Of a stretch of 64,000 nt of DNA, positions 26,041-34,300 are shown one piece after another. The DNA comes from Actinoplanes sp. N902-109 (lineage in GTDB: Bacteria > Actinomycetota > Actinomycetes > Mycobacteriales > Micromonosporaceae), in contig NC_021191.1 in assembly GCF_000389965.1 (NCBI RefSeq), positions 6,077,501 to 6,141,500 of the forward strand, read 5' to 3'. Numbering within the stretch: the stretch's first letter is position 1; each line of letters begins with the position of its first letter. The translations under genes and the position numbers were made by a program. Under the pieces are notes generated by a model that had not been told where the DNA came from, made no database searches, and saw only the letters and a program-made list of their open reading frames with translations.

Positions 26041-27498
26041 TCATCGGCGGGCCGACACTGCGGTGGTGCGTTCCTGGTCGGCGGGAGCCTCGGGCAACGC
26101 ACCGTCGGTGGCTGCCTTGCCGGCCTGTTCGGTGGCGGCCTGCTTGGCGGCTTCCTCGGCGAGTTGGCGGCGCCGCTCGAACGGGTCGCCGTACTCGCGG
26201 ATCGCCATCCGGGCGTACGACTGCTGGAACGTGGCCACCCGCTCGGAGCGACCCCGGCCCAGGAAGCTGACGAACCAGTGCACCACCGCGGTGAACCTGT
26301 TCTTGAAGCCGACCAGGTAGAGCAGGTGCACCGCCAGCCACATCAGCCAGCCCAGGAACCCGGACAGGTGGATCTTGCCGATGCTGGCGACGGCGTGGAA
26401 CCGGGAGACGGTCGCCATGCTGCCCTTGTCGAAGTACTCGAACTTCTGGCCGGTCTCCTTGCCCTTGAGCCGGCGCTTGATCTGGTCGGCGGCGTGCTTG
26501 CCGCTCTGGATCGCGACCTGCGCGACACCGGGCAACCGGTCGAGCGCCATCATGTCGCCGACCGCGAAGATCTCCGGGTGGCCGGGCAGCGTGCAGTCCG
26601 GCTCGACCATGATCCGCCCGGCCCGGTCGGTCTGCGCACCCGCGGCGGCGGCGAGCTTGCGGGCCAGCGGCGGGGCGGACACCCCGGCGGCCCACATCTT
26701 GGTCATCGACTCGATGCGTTCGTGCCCGCGCTTGGTCTCCACCTCGATGCCGGTGGCGTCCACGTCGACGACCTTGGTCTCCAGCTCCACCTCGACGCCG
26801 AGCAGGTGCAACTGCCGCAGCGCCCGGGTCGACAACCGGTCGCCGAACGTCTTGAGCACCGCGTCGACCGCGTCGATCAGGATGACCCGGGCCTTGCGGG
26901 TGTCGATGTGCTTGAACTGGCCCACCAGGTTGCGGTGCGCCAGCTCGGCGATCTGGCCGGCCATCTCCACCCCGGTGGGGCCCGCGCCGACGACCACGAA
27001 CGTCATCCAGCGCTCCCGCTCGGCCGGGTCGGTCTGCAGGTCGGCGATCTCGAACGCGCCGAAGATGCGCGCCCGCAGCTCCAGCGCGTCGTCGATGCTC
27101 TTCATGCCGGGCGCGTGGTCGGCGAACTGGTCGTTGCCGAAGTACGACTGGGAGGCGCCCGCGCCGACGATCAGCGTGTCGTACGGAACCTCGTACGAGA
27201 TGCTCGGGGCCTCGACCTTGACCTTCTTCGCCTCGACGTCGACGTCGGCGACCCAGCCCAGCTTCACGTCGACGTTGTCCTGGCGGCGCAGGATCTCGCG
27301 GATCGGCGGCGCGATCTCGCCCTCGGACAGGATGCCGGTGGCGACCTGGTAGAGCAGCGGCTGGAACAGGTGGTAGGCGGTGCCGTTGATCAAGGTGATG
27401 TCGACGTCGGCGTTCTTCAGCGCCTTCGTCGCGAAAAGCCCGCCGAAACCGGCTCCGACGATCACCACACGGTGCCGGTGAGCAGTGCGTTCAGCCAT
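26041..27498 (-). CDS. ndh: Type II NADH dehydrogenase (NDH-2)
   Basis: 485 residues with two Rossmann motifs: FAD (VIVGAGFGGLFA, about 12-23) and NADH (VVVGAGPTGVEMAG, about 170). Also visible are the flavin-contact FAVGDMM and the quinone-site QVAIQSGKHAA. The C-terminal amphipathic/hydrophobic segment (GWLMWLAVHLLYLVGF) anchors it on the membrane, where it feeds electrons to menaquinone without pumping protons. The C-terminal tail is charged and Ala-rich. Monocistronic; divergent from the methyltransferase fusion gene. Confidence 0.9.
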   Translation of the reverse strand: MAERTAHRHRVVIVGAGFGGLFATKALKNADVDITLINGTAYHLFQPLLYQVATGILSEGEIAPPIREILRRQDNVDVKLGWVADVDVEAKKVKVEAPSISYEVPYDTLIVGAGASQSYFGNDQFADHAPGMKSIDDALELRARIFGAFEIADLQTDPAERERWMTFVVVGAGPTGVEMAGQIAELAHRNLVGQFKHIDTRKARVILIDAVDAVLKTFGDRLSTRALRQLHLLGVEVELETKVVDVDATGIEVETKRGHERIESMTKMWAAGVSAPPLARKLAAAAGAQTDRAGRIMVEPDCTLPGHPEIFAVGDMMALDRLPGVAQVAIQSGKHAADQIKRRLKGKETGQKFEYFDKGSMATVSRFHAVASIGKIHLSGFLGWLMWLAVHLLYLVGFKNRFTAVVHWFVSFLGRGRSERVATFQQSYARMAIREYGDPFERRRQLAEEAAKQAATEQAGKAATDGALPEAPADQERTTAVSARR

Positions 27499-27551
27499 TT
27501 TCCGGGCCTCCGGTCCTCAAGTTGCTCTGTTCGTACGGTATCAACGGATCA

Positions 27552-29054
27552 ATGGAAACTCAGTTCGTGTTGTTCCCTGGACGCCACCATGTACTCACCC
27601 GCTTCCAGGCCCGGTACCTGGCACGATTCCCGGACGCCACGATCATATGGGCGGTGACGTCGGCGAACCACGCGAACACCAAGCGCAACCCGGTGCCGTT
27701 CCACCGCCGGGAAGCCGCAATCGAGCAGCTCAGCGTGCTGACCGGGCTGCGCTCGCTGGTGGTGCCGGTCTTCGACACCGCGCCGACCGACCGGTTCGCC
27801 GAGGTGACGATCAAGAATGTGACAGTGGCCACGGGCATCACTCTGACCCCGCAGAACACCGTTGTCGCATGCTCGACCCCCCAGGTGGCCGCGCTGTACG
27901 AGGAGCTGGGTTACCCGATCGCCGGCGTCGAGCTGGACGAGACCCCGACCCCGGAGCGCCCCTGGGACGTACTGCTGCGCCTGGCCGCCGCTGACGAGAC
28001 GTGGCGTGAGCTGGCCCACCCCGCCACCGTCGACGTGTTCGACCGCTACCAGCTGACCGACACCGTGCGCACCGTCGTCAACGACCCCGTGGTCGGCGAC
28101 GAGGGCGGCCTGACCCCCACCCGCGACTACCGCACCTACGCCGAGGCCTTCGCCGACGCCGCGGCCCGCAAATGGGACCTGGTCAGCGCGTACGTCCGGC
28201 CGGGGCGGATCGTCGACGTCGGCTGCGGTGCCGGTGCCGTGCTGGAACGCGCCGACCGCGACCCGGCGCTGCGCGAGAGCGACCTGATCGGCGTCGAGGT
28301 CGCCCGGCACCTCTACGACGAGTGCGTCCACAAGAAGGCCCAGGGCGTGTTCCGCAACGCCAACGTCTACTTCTACCGCCGCAACGTGCTCGGCGGCGCC
28401 ATCTTCCCGTCCCGCTCGATCGACACCACGCTCACCTTCGCACTCACCCACGAGATCTGGTCCTACGGCGACCGCTGGCCCTCGCTGCGCGCGTTCGCCC
28501 AGGCCATCTACGACCACACCGCCCCCGGCGGGGTGTGGATCAACAGCGACGTCTGCGGCCCGGACAACCGCGAGCGCACGGTGCGGCTCACCCTCAGCAC
28601 CACCGACGGCGACAACCCCGGTGCCGTACGCCCGGAGCTCGCGTCGCTGCCCGCCGAGGCGGTCGCCGCCCATGTCGGCGGGTTGTCCACCCGGGCCCGG
28701 CTGGACCAGTTCGCCGTGGACTACCGCTTCCCGTTCGGCTACAAGCCGGTCGACGACACCACCGTGGAGTTGTCCTTCGGCGACGCCATGGACTACCTGA
28801 CCCGCAAGGACTACCCGGACAACTGGCTGTCGGAGACCCAGGAACAGTTCTGCGGTCTCGAGTTCGCCGACTGGAAGTCGCTGCTCACCGATGTCGGCTT
28901 CGAGATCGACCCGGCCTCGCGGACCACCCGCAACGACTGGATCGTCGACAACCGCCTCGCCCCGGTGGCCACGCTGGCAACCGCGGACGGCGAGCCCCTC
29001 GACTGGCCCGTCACCCACGTCCTGTTCATCGCCCGTCGTCCCCTCAACACCTGA
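27552..29054 (+). CDS. Nucleotidylyltransferase-like domain fused to SAM-dependent methyltransferase
   Basis: 500 residues. The C-terminal half is a class I methyltransferase with motif I IVDVGCGAGAVLE (about residues 218-230) and a later THEIWSYGDRWP segment. The first 130 residues look like a HIGH-superfamily nucleotidylyltransferase: LFPGRHHVLTRFQ (GRHH, residues 10-13, in place of HxGH) and a TSANHANTKRNPVPFHRRE segment like the RNPF motif of NMN adenylyltransferases. I know no pathway using this pair. The ATG at 27552 is chosen at the start of the first strand; no strong ribosome binding site. The methyltransferase call is firm, the N-terminal one moderate. Confidence 0.72.
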   Translation: METQFVLFPGRHHVLTRFQARYLARFPDATIIWAVTSANHANTKRNPVPFHRREAAIEQLSVLTGLRSLVVPVFDTAPTDRFAEVTIKNVTVATGITLTPQNTVVACSTPQVAALYEELGYPIAGVELDETPTPERPWDVLLRLAAADETWRELAHPATVDVFDRYQLTDTVRTVVNDPVVGDEGGLTPTRDYRTYAEAFADAAARKWDLVSAYVRPGRIVDVGCGAGAVLERADRDPALRESDLIGVEVARHLYDECVHKKAQGVFRNANVYFYRRNVLGGAIFPSRSIDTTLTFALTHEIWSYGDRWPSLRAFAQAIYDHTAPGGVWINSDVCGPDNRERTVRLTLSTTDGDNPGAVRPELASLPAEAVAAHVGGLSTRARLDQFAVDYRFPFGYKPVDDTTVELSFGDAMDYLTRKDYPDNWLSETQEQFCGLEFADWKSLLTDVGFEIDPASRTTRNDWIVDNRLAPVATLATADGEPLDWPVTHVLFIARRPLNT

Positions 29055-29062
29055 GCCGACCC

Positions 29063-29107
29063 GAGCTGAGCTGGGGTGAGCTGAGCTGGGGTGACCCGGC
29101 CTGAGGT
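29063..29107. repeat. 15-bp tandem repeat, three copies
   Basis: GAGCTGAGCTGGGGT at 29063-29077 and 29078-29092 (identical), then a diverged copy to 29107. It starts nine bases after the stop codon of the methyltransferase fusion gene and fills the gap to the convergent HNH gene. Confidence 0.85.
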
Positions 29108-29142
29108 GAGCTGATCGGAGCTCAAGGGAACCCTTCCGGCCA

Positions 29143-30420
29143 TTACCCGCCGGTCCGCGGGTGGAAGCGGTTGCGCCGGGGTCGTTGCTGCGGGTCGATC
29201 CACGGCGGCGGGATGAAGTCGGGGAGCCGGTCGGCGCCCATCCGGACCTGCCAGCCGCCGCCGGGATCGTGGAGCAGGCGGTGATGGTGGCCACACTGCA
29301 GCACCATGTCGTCCACGCTGGTGGTGCCGCCGGCTTCCCACGGGAGGATGTGGTGCGCTTCGGTCCAGCGCGGTGGCTGGTCGCAGCCGGGGAAGGCGCA
29401 GCCGCGGTCGCGAACTGTCAGCGCGCGACGGATCGACGTGGTGGCGAGGCGGCTGGCGCGTCCGACGTCGAGGACCTGGCCCGCGCTGCCGAGCACCACG
29501 GGGAGGATGCGCGCGTCGCAGGCGAGCCGCCGCGCGGTGCCGGCGGACACCCGGTCGCCGGTGTCCAGGTCGCCGCTGCCGAGAGCGCCGGTCAGCGGGT
29601 CGTAGGCCACCGTGACGGCGAGCTGGGGTGGTTCGCCGCCGTGTTCGGGGAGCTCCCCCGTACGCAAGGCCAGCCGGCACACCGCGATGAGCGCGTCGGC
29701 CCGCAGCTGGTCGGGGGTGCGCTCGTCGTCGGTGACCGGGTGGCACAGCGGCTGCAGGGCGGCCTGCACGATGGCGGCCTCCTCCACGCCCAGGGTGCCG
29801 GTCAGCCGGACCAGCCCGCCGGCGGCGGCCGACAACGTGAGGCTGCGCCGGGCGTGGGCCCGGGCCTCCTGCCGTTGCAGCGCTGCCTCCTCGACCCGCT
29901 CGGCGATCTCCGGCGCGACGTGGGCCAGGATGCGATCGCCGATCTTGCGCAGGTAGAACGGGGAGAACTCGCCGGCCATGTCGATCATGGTTGTCTCGGC
30001 CAGCTGCTGCAGCCGCGCATCGGCGGGCAACCCGGCCTCGTCGAGGGTCTGCGGCACGGCGTTGACCGCGTCGGCGATCACCGCGGCCTGGCGCACGTCC
30101 ACCCAGCCGTCGAGCAGAGCTTGTTCCACGGCGGGCCGCTCGCCCAGCGCAACGGCGCGGTCGGCCATCTCGCGGGCGGGCCGGGCGTCCAGCAGGAGCT
30201 GGGCGCGAAGCCAGCGCGCCAGGGTCGGATGCCCCTGCGCCCGGGGCACCCCGCGTTTGTCAGCCTCCCGGGCTGCCCGCAGCTGCAGCCCGGCGAAGAC
30301 CTGTTCCAGGTGATGCGTCGCCTGCAGGAACTCGTTCAGCTCCGGCTCGGACAGCGACCAGACTGGAGTCGCGGCAACCTCCGCCGCCTCCTTGCTGAGA
30401 TGCTGCAACTCGACCAACAT
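29143..30420 (-). CDS. DUF222 / 13E12-family HNH endonuclease
   Basis: 425 residues: a DUF222 helical domain (about 1-290) followed by a C-terminal HNH nuclease with CAFPGCDQPP, EAHHILPWEAGG, MVLQCGHHHRLLHD (His and Cys ligands of the beta-beta-alpha metal site). This is the actinobacterial 13E12 repeat family, often in many genomic copies. A consensus LexA box lies 12 bp upstream of the ATG, so the gene is probably induced by DNA damage. No inverted repeats or target duplication are visible at its ends. Biological role remains unclear. Confidence 0.9.
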   Translation of the reverse strand: MLVELQHLSKEAAEVAATPVWSLSEPELNEFLQATHHLEQVFAGLQLRAAREADKRGVPRAQGHPTLARWLRAQLLLDARPAREMADRAVALGERPAVEQALLDGWVDVRQAAVIADAVNAVPQTLDEAGLPADARLQQLAETTMIDMAGEFSPFYLRKIGDRILAHVAPEIAERVEEAALQRQEARAHARRSLTLSAAAGGLVRLTGTLGVEEAAIVQAALQPLCHPVTDDERTPDQLRADALIAVCRLALRTGELPEHGGEPPQLAVTVAYDPLTGALGSGDLDTGDRVSAGTARRLACDARILPVVLGSAGQVLDVGRASRLATTSIRRALTVRDRGCAFPGCDQPPRWTEAHHILPWEAGGTTSVDDMVLQCGHHHRLLHDPGGGWQVRMGADRLPDFIPPPWIDPQQRPRRNRFHPRTGG

Positions 30421-30432
30421 GCGACCAAATTA

Positions 30433-30444
30433 GAACGTACGTTC
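30433..30444. promoter_or_regulatory. LexA (SOS) box upstream of the HNH endonuclease gene
   Basis: GAACGTACGTTC is a perfect palindrome and a full match to the Gram-positive/actinobacterial LexA consensus CGAACRNRYGTTYC core (GAAC-N4-GTTC), extended by A on the left and G on the right. It is 12 bp upstream of the start codon. Confidence 0.85.
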
Positions 30445-30487
30445 GAACCACACCAGCCACTGTGGTGAGTCGCACACTCCACCCGTT

Positions 30488-31252
30488 CTAACCCGCCTGA
30501 ACTGCGCAAACAGCCTCACGAACCCGCCCGTCCCGCGCAGGCTCGAGGGCGAGTGCCGCTCGGATCGCACGGTGGTCCGAACCGGTGGGCTCCGCTACGC
30601 CGAGCGAGCGGGCCTCGACGCCCGGCCCGGCCAGGATGTGGTCGATCTGGGCGACCGGACGGTACGCCGGCCACGTGCGCCCCCGCACCACCGGCCGATA
30701 CGCCCCGGCGAGGAACACGGTCGGACGGCACATGTTCAGGTCACCGGCGATCACGGTCGGCACGCCGGTGTCACCGAGCCCGGCCAGCAGGCGCCGCAGC
30801 TGGGCCGGTCCGTGCACCAGCCGGTGGGTGAGGTGGACGTCGACCACGCGCAGCATGCCGTCCGCACCCAGGGGGATGTCGGCCGTCAACGCGCGCCGGG
30901 CACCCACGACATCACCACGGGCGGCGCCGAGCGACAGGGCGCTGAGCCCACGCCACGGGATGCGGCTCATGATGGCCAGCCCCCAGCCACCCGTACGATC
31001 CCGCGGCGCGTCCGGCGCCACGCCCAGCTCGAGCAGCGAGCGGCCGCTGATCACGTCGAGCTCGGCGTACGCCGGGTAACCGCACTCCGCGGCGGCCTGC
31101 CGGGCCAGGCTCGGTGCGCCGTCGGGACGCCAGTTCTCCTGTACGACGACCACGTCGGTGTCCAGGGCCGCGATGGCCGCCGCGACCGAGTACGGCGCAC
31201 CGTGGTGGTCCAGGCCGCAGTGCAGGTTCAGGCTGGCCAGGCTCAGGCTCAC
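30488..31252 (-). CDS. Endonuclease/exonuclease/phosphatase (EEP) family protein
   Basis: 254 residues. EEP motifs in order: LNLHCG near the start, VVVVQENWR (metal-binding Glu), the WGLAIMSRIP strand, DVHLTH, GDLNMCRP (catalytic Asp/Asn) and the terminal SDHRAI (catalytic His). It could cut DNA or a phospho- or sphingo-lipid; the family does not decide. The GTG at 31252 has GGAGG seven bases upstream. No signal peptide. Same direction as the upstream amylopullulanase gene, but a 134-bp gap with a two-copy 17-bp repeat lies between. Confidence 0.85.
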   Translation of the reverse strand: MSLSLASLNLHCGLDHHGAPYSVAAAIAALDTDVVVVQENWRPDGAPSLARQAAAECGYPAYAELDVISGRSLLELGVAPDAPRDRTGGWGLAIMSRIPWRGLSALSLGAARGDVVGARRALTADIPLGADGMLRVVDVHLTHRLVHGPAQLRRLLAGLGDTGVPTVIAGDLNMCRPTVFLAGAYRPVVRGRTWPAYRPVAQIDHILAGPGVEARSLGVAEPTGSDHRAIRAALALEPARDGRVREAVCAVQAG

Positions 31253-31335
31253 GGCGGCGCCTCCGTCCGGGATCTCGCTTCGATGATCTATCGGAAGCGT
31301 GACCCCCGACCTTCGGGAAATCGCGGCGCTACCGG

Positions 31336-31363
31336 TGTACCGGCTGTGCGGTTGTACCGGCTG
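31336..31363. repeat. Two-copy direct repeat at 17-bp spacing
   Basis: TGTACCGGCTG at 31336-31346 and 31353-31363, period 17 bp, in the gap between the amylopullulanase stop and the EEP gene. Confidence 0.8.
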
Positions 31364-31386
31364 AAACAAACAGAGCCGAACAGCAG

Positions 31387-34300
31387 TCAGCTCTGTACGA
31401 ACACCCCCACCGTCCGCCCCGGCACTGTGAACGTCCCGGACGCCGCCGAGAACGATCCGGCGGTCGACAACGGGTGCCGGCTCACCGACGCACCGCGCAG
31501 CGCCGGCACGGTCTGCGTTGCCGCCGCCGGGGTGGCGTTGAGGACCACGGTCACCGACTTCCACCGCGGGTCGAGGCCACGCCCGTCGAGCTGCATGGTG
31601 ATGACCCCGGGTGTCTCGGCCGCGCCGGACAGCGGGAAGGACAGCCGTTTCTGCACCTCGGCCGCGGTGCGCAGGCTGAACACCGGAGACGACGCCCGGA
31701 TCCGCAGCAGCTGCTGGTAGCCGGCGTCGGCCAGGTCGACGGCATCGCAGCCGGGCACCAGACGCGGGTCGGCGAGCAGCGGCTTGGCGTACGGCCATTT
31801 GCTCTCGTTGTCGGCGGCGGGCGGCAGACCGCGGCCGAACCCGTTGCCCTGGGTGCAGTCCCAGCTGATGCGGTTGAACCAGTCGCCGGAGTTGAACGAG
31901 TTGCGGTCCAGCGACTTGGAACGCAGCCGTTCCGAGCCCAGCGTCACAAACCCGGTGCCCTGCCCGAGCGCGGTGGCAGCGAGCGCGACCACCTGCTGTT
32001 TCGCCCGGTCGATGGGCGAGGTCGAGGACGGCAGCTTGTACGCGAGGGCGTCGTACAGGATCTCGTTGTCGTGCGCGTCCACATAGGTGACGGCTTCCCG
32101 GGGTGCCGCGGTGTAGCCCGCCGGGGCGCCGTTGTAGTCGATCTGCGCGCCGGTGTGCTCCCGGCCGTCGCCGGCGATGAACCGGTAGCCGGCCAGGTTG
32201 CCGGTCAGCCCCACCTTGATGAGGTCCTGGTAGTGCAGCAGCCGGGCCTTCTGCTCGGCCGGGGTGCCGTTGACCGGGTCGCCGTTGGGGTCGGTGTAGA
32301 GCCCGGAGCCGAAGCCCTGCACGCGCGGGTTGTCGTCGAACGGCCCGCCACCGCGTACGGCGTCGCGCAGCCGGTCGTTGAACGTGCCCACGCCGGTGCC
32401 CGCCATGTTCGCCTGGGTGGCCTGTTCGAACCGGGCGTTGCCGGCCACTTCACCGAAGTCCCAGCCCTCGCCGTACAGGATGATGCTCTTGCCGTCGACG
32501 CCGTCGCGGGCGGGGGTGAGCCGGTCGAGCGCGGCCCGGACGGCCAGGATGTTGGCCTTGGGGTGGTGCCCCATGAGGTCGAAGCGGAAGCCGTCGACTT
32601 TGTACGCCCTGGCCCAGGTGACCACGGAGTCGACGACGAGCTTGCCCATCATCGCGTTCTCCGGGGCGGTGTTGGCGCAGCAGGTGGAGTTGGCCACCGT
32701 GCCGTCGTCGAGCAGCCGCTGGTAGTAGCCGGGCACGATCTGGTCGAGCACCGAGTGCGGGTCGGTGCCGGCCGCCGCGGTGTGGTTGTAGACGACGTCG
32801 AGCACGACGCGCAGGCCCGCCCGGTTGAGGCCCTGGACCATCTGCCGGAATTCCCGGGTACGCCCGGCGCCCTGCGGGTCGGTCGCGTAGCCGCCCTCGG
32901 GTGTCGTGTAGTGCAACGGGTCGTAGCCCCAGTTGTAGCCGTCGCGGCCGGCCACCGCGGCGACGCACTTCTGCTGCTGGTCCGAGTCCGGTGGCAGCGC
33001 GGTCAGGTCGCAGGCCGGTTGCTGCTGGTCGGCGCGGCGTTCCGGGGTGGACGCGAAGTCGAACACGGGCAGCAGGTGCGCGTAGGTGGTGCCGGCCTTC
33101 GCAAGCGCCGCAAGGTGTTTCATACCCGGGGTTGCCGCGTCGGTGAAGGCCGCGTACGTGCCGTCCGCGCTGAAGTCGCGTACCGACAGCTCGGTGATCT
33201 GGACGTCCCGGGCCGCGGGCTTGCGCAGGCCCGCCCAGCCCGCCGGGGTCAACGCCGGATCGCTCAGATCGGCGATCTGGCTGAACTCCGAGTCGGTGGA
33301 GAGCGCGAGGGAGTACGGATCGGTGACCGAAGCCGTCACCATCTTGTGCACGGCGGGCTGCCAGGCGGTCACCTTGTACCGGTAGAACATGCCCTTCCAC
33401 GAGGGCGGGCCCGAGACCGACCACACCCCGGTACGGTCGTCGCGGTGCATGGTGACGTCCCGTTCGACCCCGGACGGCTCGATCCTGGTCGGCTCGGCCC
33501 TGGACGGCTCGGCCCTGGACGGCTCCGCGGCACCCGGCGGACCGGAGAGCTGCAGGCTCACCGAGTGCGCGGTCGGCGCCCAGACGGCCAGCGTGGGGTG
33601 CCCGTCGCGAAACGTCGGCCCCAGGGTCGCGCCGGTGGCCGCGGCGTAGACGTCGTCGAGCACCCCGGCGGTCTGCACCCCGGTCGCGGACAGCAGGGTG
33701 CCCTCGGCGTCGCGTTCGGTGACCGCGATCTGGCCCTTGAGGATCTCGCGTACGTCACGCCGGGGGAGCTTGAAAGCGTTGTACTGCCACAGGTGCGGGA
33801 ACTTCTGCCGCTGCGCCTCGGTGAGCCCGTTGCGCTGGGCGTCGAGCCGGATGCTGTGCTGCGGCGCAGCCGGGTCGAGCCCGCCGTCGGGGGCCCAGAT
33901 CAGGTCGTAGACCCGCCCGTCGGTGCCGGCGCCGACCGGTTCCAGGCTGCTGCCGGTGCCGGTCCTCCACGCGATCGTCGAGCGGTCCAGCCAGACGGCC
34001 GACGACGTGGTCAGGTCGACGGTACCGCCGCCCGTGGCCCGCACCACCGGGGGCACCAGGCGGTCCGGCACACCGGCCAGCACCCAGATCTCGTGGCCCG
34101 CGGTGGTCAGGTCGAGGCGCTGGTCGTCGGGCAGATCCTTGGTGTCGCCGCGGTGCACGATGTAGTTCAGCGCGGTGGCCCCGGTGGCCAGTGGCACCCG
34201 GAACGTCACACCGAACGCATCGGTGGCGGCCGGTTGCAGCGGCGCCGACCAGTCGGTCGGGGTCGCGGCGCCGTCCCACACGTGCAGGCCCCAGCCGCTG

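Noticed and set aside
29143..30420. HNH gene as part of an insertion sequence or intron
   Set aside because: No terminal inverted repeats, target duplication or intron structure are visible; the 13E12 family is usually a stand-alone gene.
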